NCBI GenBank assembly: GCA_002007465.1
Contig: LNAC01000102.1
Location: 3,108,364 to 3,172,363 of the forward strand
DNA length: 64,000 nt
Source of the DNA: Ailurus styani
Lineage: Eukaryota; Chordata; Mammalia; Carnivora; Ailuridae
Reading direction: 5' to 3'
The position numbers were made by a program, and so were the translations under genes. The notes below the pieces were generated by a model. That model was given only the letters and a program-made list of their open reading frames with translations, was not told the DNA's origin and made no database searches. Positions 10,811 through 22,252 of this stretch are shown in pieces. Positions within the stretch are counted from its first letter, which is position 1. The number at the start of each line of letters is the position of its first letter.

Positions 10811-11307
10811 ATATGATGTGACATTGCTCTATTTATTAGTACACTGAAGACTGATTAGCATGTGAATACAAAAAAGTATGGATTTGGCCGTCACATTAAT
10901 CAATACTGTTGATAGCTAAATTGGATAATTTGAGTCCGGATATAGAAATTTTGGCTTCTGTTTTTGTAGATGAGATTTACATTCTCATTAACTTAATTTT
11001 GCTTCTACAAGCTTCTAAGTTACCTTTCCCAGGTATTGTTTGAGTTCATAATTACCCAAATTCTCCAAAGTAGAGTCTCGGTCAAGTAAGAAACTATAAT
11101 AATGCAGATTTCTGTATGATAGCAAATCTTTTCTAGATTTCAGTGATGTATTCTATAAACATAACCAAATGAAATCATTTTTTACAAATCAGAAATTTTT
11201 AAGTAACTCTCTCATAAAATCTTTTTTTCTAAATTCTGTCACACTACAATTAAAAAATCCTCAATAATACAATATTTGGGATAATAAAGCTAAATGAAAA
11301 ATGATGT
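10811..11307. other. Unassigned AT-rich sequence
   Basis: No gene, repeat family or structural motif is recognised here. Confidence 0.5.
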
Positions 11308-11322
11308 ATAAAAGAACTAGAA

Positions 11323-11529
11323 GGGGCGCCTGGGTGGCTCAGTGGGTTAAAGCCTCTGCCTTTGGCTCAGGTCATGATCTCGGGGTCCTGGGATCGAGGC
11401 CCACATCGGGCTCTCTGCTCAGCAGGGAGCCTGCTTCCTCCTCTCCTTCTGCCTGCCTCTCTGCCTACTTGTGATCTCTCTCTCTCTCTGTCAAATAAAT
11501 AAATAAAAATCTTTAAAAAAATAAAAAAA
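11323..11529 (+). mobile_element. CAN SINE, young, perfect target duplication
   Basis: It has the full-length layout: tRNA-like head ggggcgcctgggtggctcag with A-box-like tggctcagtggg, B-box-like region near tgggatcgaggcc, agcctgcttcctcctctcc body, (CT)n, then caaataaataaataaaaatc and A-rich tail. A perfect 15-bp duplication ataaaagaactagaa flanks it (11308-11322 and 11530-11544). This is the best-preserved copy in the window and a useful reference for the local subfamily. Confidence 0.97.
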
Positions 11530-11544
11530 ATAAAAGAACTAGAA

Positions 11545-12036
11545 ATGCTGCACCATTCTAATTTACATTTACAGTCTCCTACAATGACCTCTCCTTGAAT
11601 ATGGCAACATGTTTTAACAAACAACTAAATTCTACTAAAATCAGTCTAACAATCTACCTCTAACTTTTGAAGTAGTAAGATACATGGCACAATTTATTTT
11701 TATATTCAATTATCTACGCCTAAAAATATAATAAGATGCTGAGTTTATATTTAGCCAATATGACCTCAGTAATGATTTTGCACAACTCCATCTTAAGGCA
11801 TTATCTCAAATTTCTTGCTTGAAAACTCAAGTGTTGTCAGGAAGAGGCTTAAATAATTACAAGGATGAGAGGAAAAAAAGACAAAAAGAAATCAAGATAA
11901 CATTTGGAAGTGTAAAACTCACAGTCTGGAAGGAAATAGATGCTCAAAAAGTCACGTCAGCCTGATTTTAAGTCATTTCTCCAAGATTCAGACCAATGTT
12001 TATAGCAGGGTAGTACATTCAAATATTTTTGGTGTG
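11545..12036. other. Unassigned AT-rich sequence
   Basis: No gene or repeat family recognised between the young SINE and the next L1. Confidence 0.5.
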
Positions 12037-13525
12037 TGTGCTTTTATTTTTTTTTTTAATTCAAGGTAGTTAACATATAGTGTAGTATTGGTTTCTGGAG
12101 TAAAATTTAGTGATTCATCAGTGACATGTAACACCCTGTGCTCATCACAAGGGCCCTCCTTAATCCCCATCACCCGCATAGCCCATCCCTTCACCCCTCT
12201 CCCCTCCAGAGACCCTCAGTGTGTTCTCTATAGTTAAGAGTTTCTTATGGTTTGTTTCCCTGTTTTTATCTTCTTTTTTTTCTCCCCTTCCTTTATGTTC
12301 ATATGTTTTCTCTCTCTCTCTCTTTTTAGTGAGAAAGTGTGAGTGGGAGGGACAGAAGGAGAGGGAGAGAGAATCTCAAGTGACTTCACATTGCACAGAG
12401 CATGACACAGGGCTCAGTCTCACTCCTGAGATCACAACCTGAGCCGAAACCAAGAGTAAGTCATTTAAAGGACTGCACTACCCAGGCACCCCTCATCTGC
12501 TTGGTTTCTTAAATTTATATATGAATGAAATCATATAGTATTTGTCTTTCTCTGACTGACTTATTTCGCTTAGCATAATACACTCTAGTTCTAGCCACAT
12601 CATTCCAAATGGCAAGAGTTTATTCTTTTGATGGCTGCATAGTATTCCATTGTATATGTATACCACATCTTCTTTATCCATTCATCAGTCGATGGACACT
12701 TGGGCTTTTTCCATATTTTGGCTATTGTGGATATTGCTGCTATAAACATTGGGGTGCATGTGCCCCTTTGAATCACCATTTTTTATCCTTGGATAAATAC
12801 CTAGTAGTGTAGTTACTGGATTATAAGGTAATTCTACTTTTAACTTTTAGGAAAACTCCACACTGTTTGCCAGAGAGGCTAAATCAGCTTAGATTCCCAC
12901 CAACAGTGCAAAACGGTACCCCTTTCTCTCATCCTCACCAACATCCATTGTTTCCTGTGTTGTTAATTTTAGCCATTCTGCCAGGTGTGAGGTGGTATCT
13001 CATCATGGTTTTGATTTGTATTTCCCTGATGCCGAGTGATGTTGAACATCATTTCTTGTGTCTGTTAGCCATTTGTATGTCTTTTGGAAAAATGTCTGTT
13101 CATGTCTTCTGTTCATTTCTTAATTGGATTATTTATTTTTTGGGTGTTGAGTTTGATGAGTTCTTTATAGATTCTGGATACTACCTCTTTATCTGGTACA
13201 CCATTCTCAAATATCTTCTCCCATTCTATAGGTTGCCTTTTAGTTTTGTTGTTTGTTTCCTTTGCTGAGAAGGTTTTTGTCTTGATGAGGTCCCAATAAT
13301 TAATTATTGCTTTTGTTTCCTTTGCTTACTAGATGTGTCTAGTAAGAAGTTGCTGTAGCTGAGGTCAAAATGTTGCTGCCTGTTTTCTCCTCTAAAATTT
13401 TGTTGGTTTCCTGCCTTACATTTAAGCCTTTCATTCATTTTCAATTTATTTTTCTGTATGGTGTAGGAAAGTAGTCCAGTTTCATTCTTCTGCATGTCAC
13501 TGTCCAGTTTTCCTAGTATATTAAA
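12037..13525 (-). mobile_element. Carnivoran L1 LINE, 5'-truncated 3' end
   Basis: A T-run at 12047-12058 is the antisense poly(A). Next come the carnivoran L1 3' UTR (attcaaggtagttaacata; catgtaacaccctgtgctcat) and antisense ORF2 C-terminal sequence (tggctgcatagtattccatt; ataaacattggggtgcatgtg; ttcccaccaacagtgcaaaa). The same 3' UTR occurs on the plus strand at 58640-58815, so these are two copies of related L1s. A CAN SINE splits it at 12310-12492. Frames are broken. Similar short sequences near 12026-12040 and 13529-13543 could be its target duplication. Confidence 0.88.
12310..12492 (-). mobile_element. CAN SINE nested in the L1
   Basis: This minus-strand copy has a diverged head (cactacccaggcacccc antisense) and a (TC)n-T5 tail in place of a clean poly(A). 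Imperfect target duplications tcatatgtttt (12299-12309) and tcatctgcttg (12493-12503) flank it, and the L1 sequence is continuous across them. It is therefore younger than the L1 but itself old. Confidence 0.85.
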
Positions 13526-13567
13526 ATACTAATTTTTGTGTTACATATTTCCCCATTCCCATATTCT

Positions 13568-13779
13568 TTTTTTTAAGATTTTATTTATTTATTGGGAAAA
13601 AAAGATTTTATTTATTTATTGGAGAGAGATAGCGAGAGAGAGCACAAATGGGGAGGAGAGGAAGAAGCAGGCTCCCCACTGAGCAGGGAGCCCCATGTGG
13701 GGCTCAATCCCAGGATCCTGAGATCATGACTTGAGCCAAAGGCAGACGCTCAAACAACTGAGCCTCCCAGGCTGCCCCC
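13568..13779 (-). mobile_element. CAN SINE with duplicated tail segment
   Basis: The minus-strand SINE is flanked by 18-bp target duplications (tccccattcccatattct at 13550-13567; one mismatch at 13780-13797). The tail-proximal segment aagattttatttatttattgg occurs twice in tandem (13575-13596 and 13602-13622), joined by an A-run. The body reads gaagaagcaggctccccac and the head reads aacaactgagcctcccagg antisense. Confidence 0.94.
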
Positions 13780-13797
13780 TCCCCATTTCCATATTCT

Positions 13798-14944
13798 AGG
13801 ACCTTTTATAATTCCTTGCCTTAGAGAAATTTCCTGTTAGCAAAGCAATAGTTGCTTTGAACTTCTACTTTGCACAAACTTTTATATTCCAGTTTTCACT
13901 AACTTTCAATAATGGCTGTTGTTTTCCTAGAGCTTGAACTGTTGCACTAATTATGCTAGGAGGTCACAAAGGAAGACCAAGCAAGGGTAGAGTGAGGCAG
14001 AGAAGCAAATAGTGGGAGGTGATATTTATCCAGTGTGAATACTATAGGTCTGTGTGGCCTTTACTGGGATCAGAACCTATAAGGTGATTTGACCTCAAGA
14101 ACAGGCAGTATAGTACATCAGGGAACCTAGACATTGGTTCAGGTGCCCAAGGTCACCACAGATTGGAGTACATCTAGTGCTGTCCAGAGAAAGCATTGCA
14201 CTGACCAGCATTTTGGGCAACTGAACCTCACTTGAGAAGTTTTCTTCATACCTTGGAGACTTTTACACAACTCTAGGGTAGCAGGAAGCCCAATTCTGAC
14301 TGAAATTGAATAGCCACTAATTTACATGAAATGTTAACTGTAGATTCCTGTCAGATGGATGAACTGGCTTGAGCTGTCTTACCCAAAATCAACTCTCAAA
14401 AACTTGGGAAGAAGAGTACAGTGCGCAATTGAGTAACTACCCCTGACAACTAAGAAAGAAACACAGCAAGAAAACTTTTGGGAGACAGACTGCTTCCTTG
14501 AACTACATTATTTTGGGTGAGGAGGTGTGGGGCATTGCAGCCTGGGGCAGAAGGAGGCCAAAGGTAGCTGCCAGAGGGAAGACTAGGAAAAGCTTTTAGC
14601 ATATTTAAGGAAATCAGCTTGTGAAGAGAGTTGCAGTATTTCCCACCTAGGTTGTTATTTGCTTTTTAACTATTCTTAAGCCATGTAAAAGTTTCGGAGG
14701 TCAGGGTGTATGTTTTTAAAGCTCTCTTTTTCTTTCACAGCATCTTCACTTTGGTCTTATCTAGAAAGACTTTTTCTCACTCCAAAGCAATGAAGACTTT
14801 TCCCGTATTTAATTCTAGCACTCTTAAAATATTAATTTCTACATTTAAATTTTGATTCATTTGGATTTTATTCAAGTGCATGGTAAGAAGTACAGATCCA
14901 AATGTATCTTTTTCCAGATATTTATCAAGCTGTACCAGAACTAT
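13798..14944. other. Unassigned sequence, about 1.1 kb
   Basis: No recognisable gene or repeat. Somewhat higher GC at 13960-14600. Stretches around 14750-14940 (tttggatttt, gtacagatccaaatg) resemble old L1 ORF2 antisense sequence, but too weakly to call. Confidence 0.4.
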
Positions 14945-15460
14945 CTTTTAATTGTTATTTTTAACTATGTTAAAATACACATCATAGTAAATTTACCTTC
15001 CTGACAGTTGTTAGGTGTACAGTTCAGTGGCATTAAGCACATTCAGATTGCTGTGTGACCATCACCACCATCCATCTCCAGAACTCTTTTCATCTTGCGA
15101 GATGGGAACTCTCTACCCATTAAATAATAATTCTCCCTTCCTCCCTCAAGCTCTAGTAACCACCTGCTAAGTGATAGTTCACTTAGCAAAATGTCCTCAG
15201 GTTCATCCATGCTGTAGCACATGTCAAAATTTCCTTCCTTTTTAAGGATGTATTGTATGTATATGTATTGTATGTATATGCCACATTTATCCATGCTTCT
15301 GCTGATGGACCCGTGGATCATTTGCTTTTGTGAATAATGCTGCTCTGAACATGGATGTACAAGTATCTCTTCAAATTCCTGATTTTAATTATCTTGAGTA
15401 CATATCCATAGGGGGGTTTGCTAGGTCATATGGTAATTCTATTTTAATTTTAATTTTTAA
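14945..15460 (-). mobile_element. Old L1M LINE 3' UTR/ORF2 end
   Basis: Antisense L1 3' end blocks are well conserved: ggtgtacagttcagtggcatt, accatcaccaccatccatc, cccattaaataataattctcc, cttagcaaaatgtcctcagg, gtgaataatgctgctctgaac. The target tggtaattctattttaattt marks the right end. A 17-bp tandem duplication of the tgtattgtatgtatatg unit lies at 15247-15280. Confidence 0.82.
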
Positions 15461-15960
15461 TATTTAAAATACATGTGTTTTTGTGTGTATATATACATAT
15501 ATATACAAAGCTTCAGTATCTATCTAAAAACACTTTAAAAATAAATACTAACAAATATTTCTTTAAAATTAATATGTAAATATGTAATATATATATACAT
15601 GTACATATATAGTATCAATTACAAATTAAAAAAAACAGAAAGTTTTGCTACTAGGTAGAAATTGTACTTCTGACACTAGTCAATGCATTAAAGAATAAAT
15701 GAAGTTCTAAAAATTTGAAAGAGGAGGTAAAACTATTATTATATGCATGGAATAGCAATACTTTAGATATGTATACCTATATAATACAATCAGCATACAA
15801 TATAATAGGTATGAATCTATATAAAATGTAGTATCAATACTTTTATGTAAGTATGTGTGTATAGGTATGTTTGTGAGTATATATAAGCATATATATATTT
15901 ATATATATAAAATTATGCTAGCATGTGTATATAAATCTCCATATTAATTTTAGATAAATA
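15461..15960. repeat. AT-rich low-complexity block with TA/TG runs
   Basis: There are repeated tatata/catata tracts at about 15490-15512, 15585-15612 and 15876-15912, with A/T-rich spacer. No family recognised. Likely decayed microsatellite sequence beside the old L1. Confidence 0.6.
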
Positions 15961-16642
15961 ATTATTAGCATTCATTTTAAAATTAGCATTATTTTTAAAG
16001 TGTTTTTTAGTTGGATATTGAAGCTTTGTTAAAGGCATTTTTAGTCAACTTGGAGCAAATTATAAGATATCTCTATTTCACTGCATTAAATATGATCTAA
16101 GTCACACTAATAATATTCTAAAAGTGAAGCTCTTTGCATTTCTAAAAAACCCGATGCTATCATGGTGTATAACTATTTAATATATGATGCTGAATTCTAC
16201 TTGCTAATATTTATTCTGAACTTTTTCATCAACTGATCTATATTTTAGAGAATTTTGTTGTCACTGTTGTATTGCTTTATGAAAAAAACTGAAAGCATTT
16301 TTACTTTTCTATGCCCTGGGAGAGTTCCAATAACACAGGATTCTGCTCTTTAAACATTTGGTAGAAGTGTCCTGTGGAAGCATTGGAACCCAAGGCTTTG
16401 GAAGGGAGAGGGTTTAGCTCGTTTATATAAAGCTCATAGCAATTTTCTCTATCCTTCCATGGAAATTACACCTGTTTCAATATATTGCAGACTGTTTTAA
16501 TTAAGTATATTTTCCTTGAAAATTATCCATTTCATTCAAGATATTTACTTGAACTGCCCCCTGCATCAACATTTCTTAAGATAAAGTTTTAAGATCTCTA
16601 GTCAGGAAGATTTTTTTCTCTAACTTTTAAAATTTTGATTTC
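15961..16642. other. Unassigned AT-rich sequence
   Basis: No gene or repeat is recognised. The last 70 bp may be L1 sequence continuous with 17107 onward, because the SINE target duplication joins the two. Confidence 0.4.
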
Positions 16643-16643
16643 T

Positions 16644-17106
16644 GGGCTCCTGGGTGGCTCAGTTGGTTGAGTGACTGCCTTCAGCTCAGGTCATGATCTT
16701 GGAGTCCCAGGATAGAGTCCTGCATCAGGCTCCCTGCTCAGCAGGGGAGGGTGGCAGTGGGGGGAGGTGCGGGGAGGGCTGGAACTTTATCTGGTTCTGG
16801 AGAACACATTCTCCATTGAAAACCATGGACCCACCTCATTCTAGAAGCTGGAACTCCTTTAGGTTTCCAGAGGTTGCTCTGATAAGGAGCTCTAGCAAGT
16901 TTACTACCTATTATGTAAGATAGTGATTACCTTCATTTGCCCAAAAATGTTTTGTTCACCTCCCTTTTTATATCCAAGACCAGTGCACATGACTGGTTCA
17001 TCTGATAACTGAATATGTCAGGGGTCTGCTTCTTTCTCTCTGCCCCTTACCCTGCTTATGCTCTCTCTCTCTCAAATAAATAAATAAAATCTTAAAAAAA
17101 AACATG
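16644..17106 (+). mobile_element. CAN SINE split by a 277-bp insertion
   Basis: The left half (16644-16747) runs from the tRNA-like head gctcctgggtggctcagttg to ctccctgctcagcagggg. The right half (about 17025-17106) resumes at tctgcttctttctctctgcc and ends in caaataaataaataaaatc with poly(A). The pair is enclosed by one target duplication, ttgatttct (16635-16643 and 17107-17115). It was therefore one SINE, later interrupted by 16748-17024. Confidence 0.88.
16748..17024. other. Non-repeat insertion inside the SINE
   Basis: This is a 277-bp segment with no recognisable repeat identity, flanked by cagggg at 16742-16747 and 17019-17024. Its left end is very G-rich with five G-runs of three or more (16744-16778), a G-quadruplex-type motif. 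The rest is ordinary mixed sequence. A plus-strand frame at 16693-16923 spans the SINE border and is not a gene. Confidence 0.6.
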
Positions 17107-18110
17107 TTGATTTCTATTTTTATTGAATTGTGATCCAAGAATATTATATTTATTATTTTACTTATTTGAGATTCATTAAATTTTGCTTGGTGGTCTTTAC
17201 ATTTGGTCAATTTTTGTGTATTTTCTATGGGCAGATGAAAAGAAGGTATAGTCTCTATATTAAGGTGTAATGTTAGATATATATCCCTTGGATTTACCAC
17301 ATTGATTTGGTTCTGTAAGTCTTCTATTCCTTACATTTTTTTGTTCACATGGTATGTCTTGGAACATGAAAGATACAAAACTCCCCATGTAATTGTTTCT
17401 GTACATTTCTTTTCATATCTCCTTTAATTTCTGCTTTATAAAAATTTTTGATATATTACTTGGTACAAAGATATTTACAAATGTTACATCTCTATTATGA
17501 TTTTATATGTTGGCATAATAATATGTGTTCCTCTGTCTGCTTTAAGCATTTTTAGCATACTAATTCCACTTTGTCTGATAGAGAAAAACATGTTGCATTT
17601 GCTTGGTATTTGACTAATCAAACTTTTAACATTTTGGAATTACTTGGCCTAGTGTGACACTTGTATGCAACAGAGTTGTTTTTTATTTTGTGATACAATA
17701 TAAAACTTTTTAAATAGGTGAATTGAGCCTAATTACATTTATGGAAACCACATTTCATTGACTTTATTTCAGTCATAGTACGCAGTCTGCACTCCTTCTG
17801 TAATTTTTCTTACAGTGAAAAACTCTTTCACTGTGTTGTCTGTTTACGTTGTTTTGTGCATATGTGTGTATGGATAGCCTTTTTTTGTCATGGCTGCTAT
17901 ATCTATTCAGAATTCCTTTGGTAATTCTAGTTTATTTCCTATTACAAGCAAAAAATAAAGCTGTTATCTCTTCTCCCTTCATCACCCAAATTTATTCTAT
18001 AGTATTAATATCTTTTACCCGTGTATTCTTTAAACTTTTACTACTGTATTTATCCACTTTAATTGATGTTGTTTGATTCTCAGTAATTAAAGATTTGGAA
18101 ATTATTCATA
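17107..18110 (-). mobile_element. Old L1 LINE, ORF2 5' part
   Basis: Antisense ORF2 upstream blocks occur in order: tattgaattgtgatccaag, cttggtggtctttacatttgg, tttggttctgtaagtcttcta, ccactttgtctgatagag, gtgaattgagcctaattaca, gttatctcttctcccttcatc. These fit the endonuclease-side half of ORF2 on the minus strand. Highly diverged, with no intact frame. The right border is uncertain and may reach about 18290. Confidence 0.6.
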
Positions 18111-18780
18111 TCATTTCATTTAACCTCTCTTTGTTTCCCATTTTTTGATAGTTGTATCGCTTCCTCTTTGTCAGAACAGATGGCATGTATATTTCATCTG
18201 TCACTCATCCCACCTTTACTTTTCTTTAGATTTTAGCTTAAATTATTCAAAGTTGTGTAGCTGTCTTTTGCTATAGTTTCCTGAAAATATATCTGGCTAA
18301 ATGCTGTCCTCAACTTTTCCCAGAAGAGCATTTTTGAATATGAATATAGTTTCCTGACTTCCTCCCCCCACCCCCAATCGGCCTTTTTACTTGAAAGACA
18401 TTAAATATGATATACATTGGGTAGTTTCTGTGGCACAAGGGAGGAGGAAGAGTAATGGAATAAGAATGTGAATAAGGGGACCTATAATAATATAACATAA
18501 ACCGTGGTTAAAATGCTAAATACTACACCCGATGAACACCTAATTTGAAACCTGAAATTTTTATCACTCAATATCATCATTCTAGGCAATAAATCTTTCC
18601 ATGTCCAGAGATGAAGTAAAACTGTGTGTATTGCTTTAAAACGATACTAATGTATGACTTGTAGTTATAGGCAATAAACACTCGTTAGGCAATATACCAT
18701 GCTGCACCAAGGTTCTGTGTGCCAAGGTGCAGCGGGGAAAAAGGCAGACTCCGAAGCTTGCCCTCTTAGAGCTGACTTTT
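18111..18780. other. Unassigned sequence
   Basis: No gene or well-supported repeat. The first 180 bp may be further L1 sequence. A C-rich run (18361-18377) and ordinary AT-rich DNA follow. Confidence 0.4.
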
Positions 18781-18975
18781 CTTTTTTTTAGAGAGAGAGT
18801 GTGTGCGCAAGAGTGGAGGGAAGGGGCAGAGGGAGAGGGAGAAAAAGACTCCTGAAGCAGAGTCCCCACTGAGGAGCGAGGCTGCCGCTGAAGAGCTTGA
18901 TCCAGGATCCTGAGATGTGACCCGAGCTGAAATCTAGAGTCCAAAGCTTAACCAACTGAGCCACCCAGGCGCCCC
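18781..18975 (-). mobile_element. CAN SINE (first of a fused pair)
   Basis: The minus-strand SINE has a short T-run tail (18782-18789), (GA)n, a body with agtccccactgaggagcga, and a clean head antisense, accaactgagccacccaggcgcccc, ending at 18975. It abuts directly on a second SINE piece with no unique DNA between them. Confidence 0.92.
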
Positions 18976-19071
18976 TGAGAGAGAGAGAATCTTAAGCAGC
19001 CTCCATGCCCAGCACGTAGCCTGACATGGGCCTCAATCTCACTGAGACTGACTAAGCCACCCAGGCGCGCC
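18976..19071 (-). mobile_element. CAN SINE fragment (second of a fused pair)
   Basis: It starts in tgagagagagagaatctt (the GA region of a SINE without its A-tail) and ends in the head antisense ctaagccacccaggcgcgcc. The simplest reading is that the copy at 18781 inserted into the GA tract of this older one, or that the two fused by unequal recombination. The body is shortened to about 95 bp, and a segment between body and head is missing (ctcaatctcactgagactgac). Confidence 0.85.
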
Positions 19072-19559
19072 ATTTCGGAGCTTACATGTTCACCAGTTAG
19101 AAGTATTTGTACTTCAAAGACTTTCTTTACATAATCTTTACACATTCTGCTCTTCTGAGTCTGAGACAGGTGCAGAATTTTAACAAAATGTTATTTATAT
19201 TTGCGAAACACCTTTTAGTTGTAGAGAACTATATACAAGTCACTTATTTCACTTATAAAGTGCTGTTTTTGACAATAATTGTGCCAGCTGTGTATGTAAT
19301 AAAATATATCAATCAGTAAATAAAACATCATATTTTACAAGTAATGATTAAGATCTACAAGAACCATGTATGTTGATGACAGCTTACCTAAATTAGCCAA
19401 ACATGTAGGTGACTCTAATTACTTAAACTTCTTAAGTATTTTATTTAGTAACACCTTTTTTTTTTTTTTTTTTTGCCTCCTACAAGAAAAGAGGGAAAGG
19501 AATATCCATTCTAAATGGAATTGGAGAATGGTGAGCCTTGCTTTACTGGAGACTGTTCA
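19072..19559. other. Unassigned sequence with a 22-T run
   Basis: No gene recognised. A run of about 22 T at 19453-19474 looks like the antisense poly(A) of a minus-strand retroposed sequence, but what follows (gcctcctacaagaaaagagg) matches no family I know and no antisense AATAAA lies next to it. Confidence 0.4.
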
Positions 19560-19755
19560 AATTCTACTTACATACCCTTCATCAATACTTTATGTACACC
19601 TATATTTTAGTTCTTGTCATGTGATGCTGAAATTCTCTACTTCTGGGCCCAACTCTCCAACTGGAATATATGGAGGTGGACACAGGGTCCCTTTATCTTT
19701 GTACCTGCTGTGCTTGGCCAGGGTCAGGCACATCATAGCCCCCTCAGTAAGTCTG
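19560..19755 (+). mobile_element. Probable L2 LINE 3' fragment
   Basis: The order ccaactctccaactggaat, gtggacacagggtcccttta, cctgctgtgcttggccagg, gtcaggcacatcatagc fits the L2 3' region (ends in the cctggcacatagtagg-type block). Many mismatches. The overlapping 139- and 73-codon plus-strand frames are chance frames. Confidence 0.4.
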
Positions 19756-20868
19756 CTGCATTGCAAGGTGCCTTTCCTTGCATGATGAGAGCTGCAATGA
19801 TACTAGATTTGCTGTGGAAATTTTTATATAAATAATAGAATACTTCCCACTTAGGTCCACTTCTGTGTTTTTCTCCAAGCACAGCAGAGTGCTTTGCTTG
19901 TATTTCCAGATGCAGGAGGCCAGACCTGCATGGCAAAGAGGAAACTAGGTCCCAAGGACCACGTAGGTCATCCATAGGGAGTCCTGCATCTCAGTTCCGT
20001 GACATGTCATCCCTACGTGAGACCCCCTCTAGTGCCTTGCCTAGCATGTGTGCGCAGGAAGTGGGACCCAGTCCAGATCAGCGGCCAGTCTCCCCTGATT
20101 TCCAGTCCCCTAGTTTCACCACGATGTCAGCCTCATAAAGGATGCTTTCCTTAAATTCTCTCCCTTGGGCTTCATACAATTTAGTCATGTCCTAAATAAC
20201 TAAGAAGTGGAAAATGGATGCACAAGGGATTGGCGTTTTCTGCCAGGCAGCTGAAAATAGTGTGCCATCAAAATGTAAAACTAAACTGAGAGTCAGTGTC
20301 AATAATGTGAAGTAGCGGGAAGCAGAAGGTCAATGAGAGAACGAGCCCTCACGTGCTCCCGGCTGTGGGCTAGAAGCCGAACCTACAGAATTCGAGGACC
20401 CAAGAAATGAAAGAATTTCTAAAGTTGGCTAGAACCTTCCAGTTCCCATTCAGACACCCCTCCTGCATGGCCCAAGCAGAAGGCCATCAAGGCCATTCTG
20501 GAACAGTTAGTATCTCTGCTCCCTAGGATATAACTCCCCAGAACTGCGTGTGATAATTGAGACCTAGGAATAAATGCATACTAATTTATTACATTGTGAG
20601 GGGTAGAAAATGCCATTTATAATACACAGAGGTAAATTTTAATTATTGAGTCAATGACCTAATTAATTGAATTTAAAATTACATCTTTTCCTGGAATGCA
20701 CAGACTCTTTTACACCTTGTATTACGTCAATTAACCCCACTTGGCTTTCTAAAGTAGCATTATAAACAGAAACGATTCCTCCTGACTTCTGAAACCCCAT
20801 TGTGTTTTTCAAACTTTTTTTAACTAACACACAGTAAGAAATACATTTTCCATCACGTCTTGATACAA
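19756..20868. other. Unassigned sequence, moderately GC-rich
   Basis: About 1.1 kb without any family I recognise. 19980-20130 and 20330-20540 are richer in G+C than the surroundings and contain a few CpGs, but there is no island and no exon-like frame with conserved residues. Confidence 0.45.
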
Positions 20869-20877
20869 ACACACACT

Positions 20878-20905
<28 letters not shown>
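20869..20905. repeat. (CA)n microsatellite
   Basis: Seventeen or more CA units with one T interruption near 20877. Likely length-polymorphic. Confidence 0.95.
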
Positions 20906-20908
<3 letters not shown>

Positions 20909-21949
20909 CTGAAATTCAAACAAAGCTTCACAGGACTATACCCACCTTTAGTCTGGTGCAGCCTGATGTTTTCTATTGTCTATTGTTCTTCGTTTTTGTT
21001 TTATGAAATCATCAACACTTTAATTTTTGCTCATATCGAGTGTACATTCTAAGCATGCTGTGGCCCTGCTACACAGTGTCTTTCCACCAGGAGCAGCTTC
21101 CATCTAGAACATTGTCTTTTCTTGTGTCACATGGAGGAACTAAGATGCCAGTTCTTGACCCTTCTGCCCAGAAGGCTACATTCTACTCACGTATGTTGGC
21201 CAAAGCAAGCCACATGGCCAAGCGTGATGTTACTAGGTTAGGGAAGCATAATCCTCCTTCAGAGAGAATTCACAGACATTTATACAAAATAATGCACCAC
21301 ACCTCAGAGCTTTACATACATACATAATTTCCTTCAAACCATACAACTCTTAAATGACAAAGCCTAGATTCAGAGCAGACCTGTGGTGTATAAACCCATT
21401 CTCATAACCTGGATATTTTTTTATTATATCCCAATAGACTGTTTTCTTTTATAAAGATCTCCTAAAACGAAGAATTATGATAATGAAAATACCAGCTTTA
21501 TCATGATATTCTTATTTATTATTTAAAAATAATTATTGTCTTACTAATGTAAAAGATTCAAATCTTAAGTTTGGAAAACCCTATACCATGGAAGTTCAAA
21601 GCAGTTGAGAATGTGGAGGAATGTTTTCCATAATCACTGATTCAAAGAAAATAATATTACATTAACAAACTAATGTTACAAAGTCACAAGATACCAGGAG
21701 CGATGAATGAACACTGCCTTCAATCCCACACACAGGTGATAATTAGACCCTTTATCAGAAAAAAACAAAACAAAACTGTCTACATTAAAATTGATTTATG
21801 TGTGAGGTAGCTGTCTTTAAACAATCAGCATTGGAATGTAGAATAAAAAAATCTCTATTAAAAATATTTAAATTGTTATCAATAGTCTATTTTTTCTGCA
21901 ATTTTATTGACTTTCACCTTTGAATGATAACAATTTCCCACTTTTTTTG
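20906..21949. other. Unassigned sequence
   Basis: No gene recognised. 21040-21330 has phrases (ttggccaaagcaagccacatg; aaggctacattctactcac) reminiscent of a widespread mammalian repeat, but I cannot assign a family. Its 95-codon frame shows no domain. Confidence 0.35.
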
Positions 21950-22155
21950 AGCACTTACAACAGACAAGAAGCTTTGTTCTAAGTACTTTACATATTTGAT
22001 CTTAATTAACCTACGCAGTAACTTATAAGGTCGGGAATATTGTTACCTCCATTTGAGAAACATGAGAACAGGTGACAGACGTTAAGTAACATGCTTATGG
22101 TCACTTGGTGAGTGGGTGGTTGCACCCAGGCTCTCAGGCTCTGGAGAATATGTTC
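21950..22155 (-). mobile_element. MIR SINE
   Basis: Antisense MIR blocks are in order: gagcacttacaacagacaag, ttctaagtactttacatattt, gatcttaattaacctacgcag, acctccatttgagaaacatga, gacgttaagtaacatgctta, ggtcacttggtgagtgggtgg, ctctcaggctctgg. Nearly full length and typical of MIR age. Confidence 0.8.
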
Positions 22156-22162
22156 TATTTTT

Positions 22163-22252
22163 CTAATTGTGACAATATATAAAATGGCCGAAAGTTTACC
22201 ATTTTAACCATGTTTAAGTATGTAATTCATTGGCATTAGGTACACTTGCAGG
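22163..22252 (-). mobile_element. L1M 3' UTR fragment
   Basis: The stretch gacaatatataaaatggccg, then tttaccattttaaccatgttt, then gtaattcattggcattaggt is the short 3' piece that also begins the element at 14945. Only about 90 bp is present. Confidence 0.5.

Noticed and set aside
19453..19835. Minus-strand processed pseudogene suggested by a 22-T run
   Set aside because: No antisense AATAAA, no target duplication and no recognisable parent gene in the following sequence.
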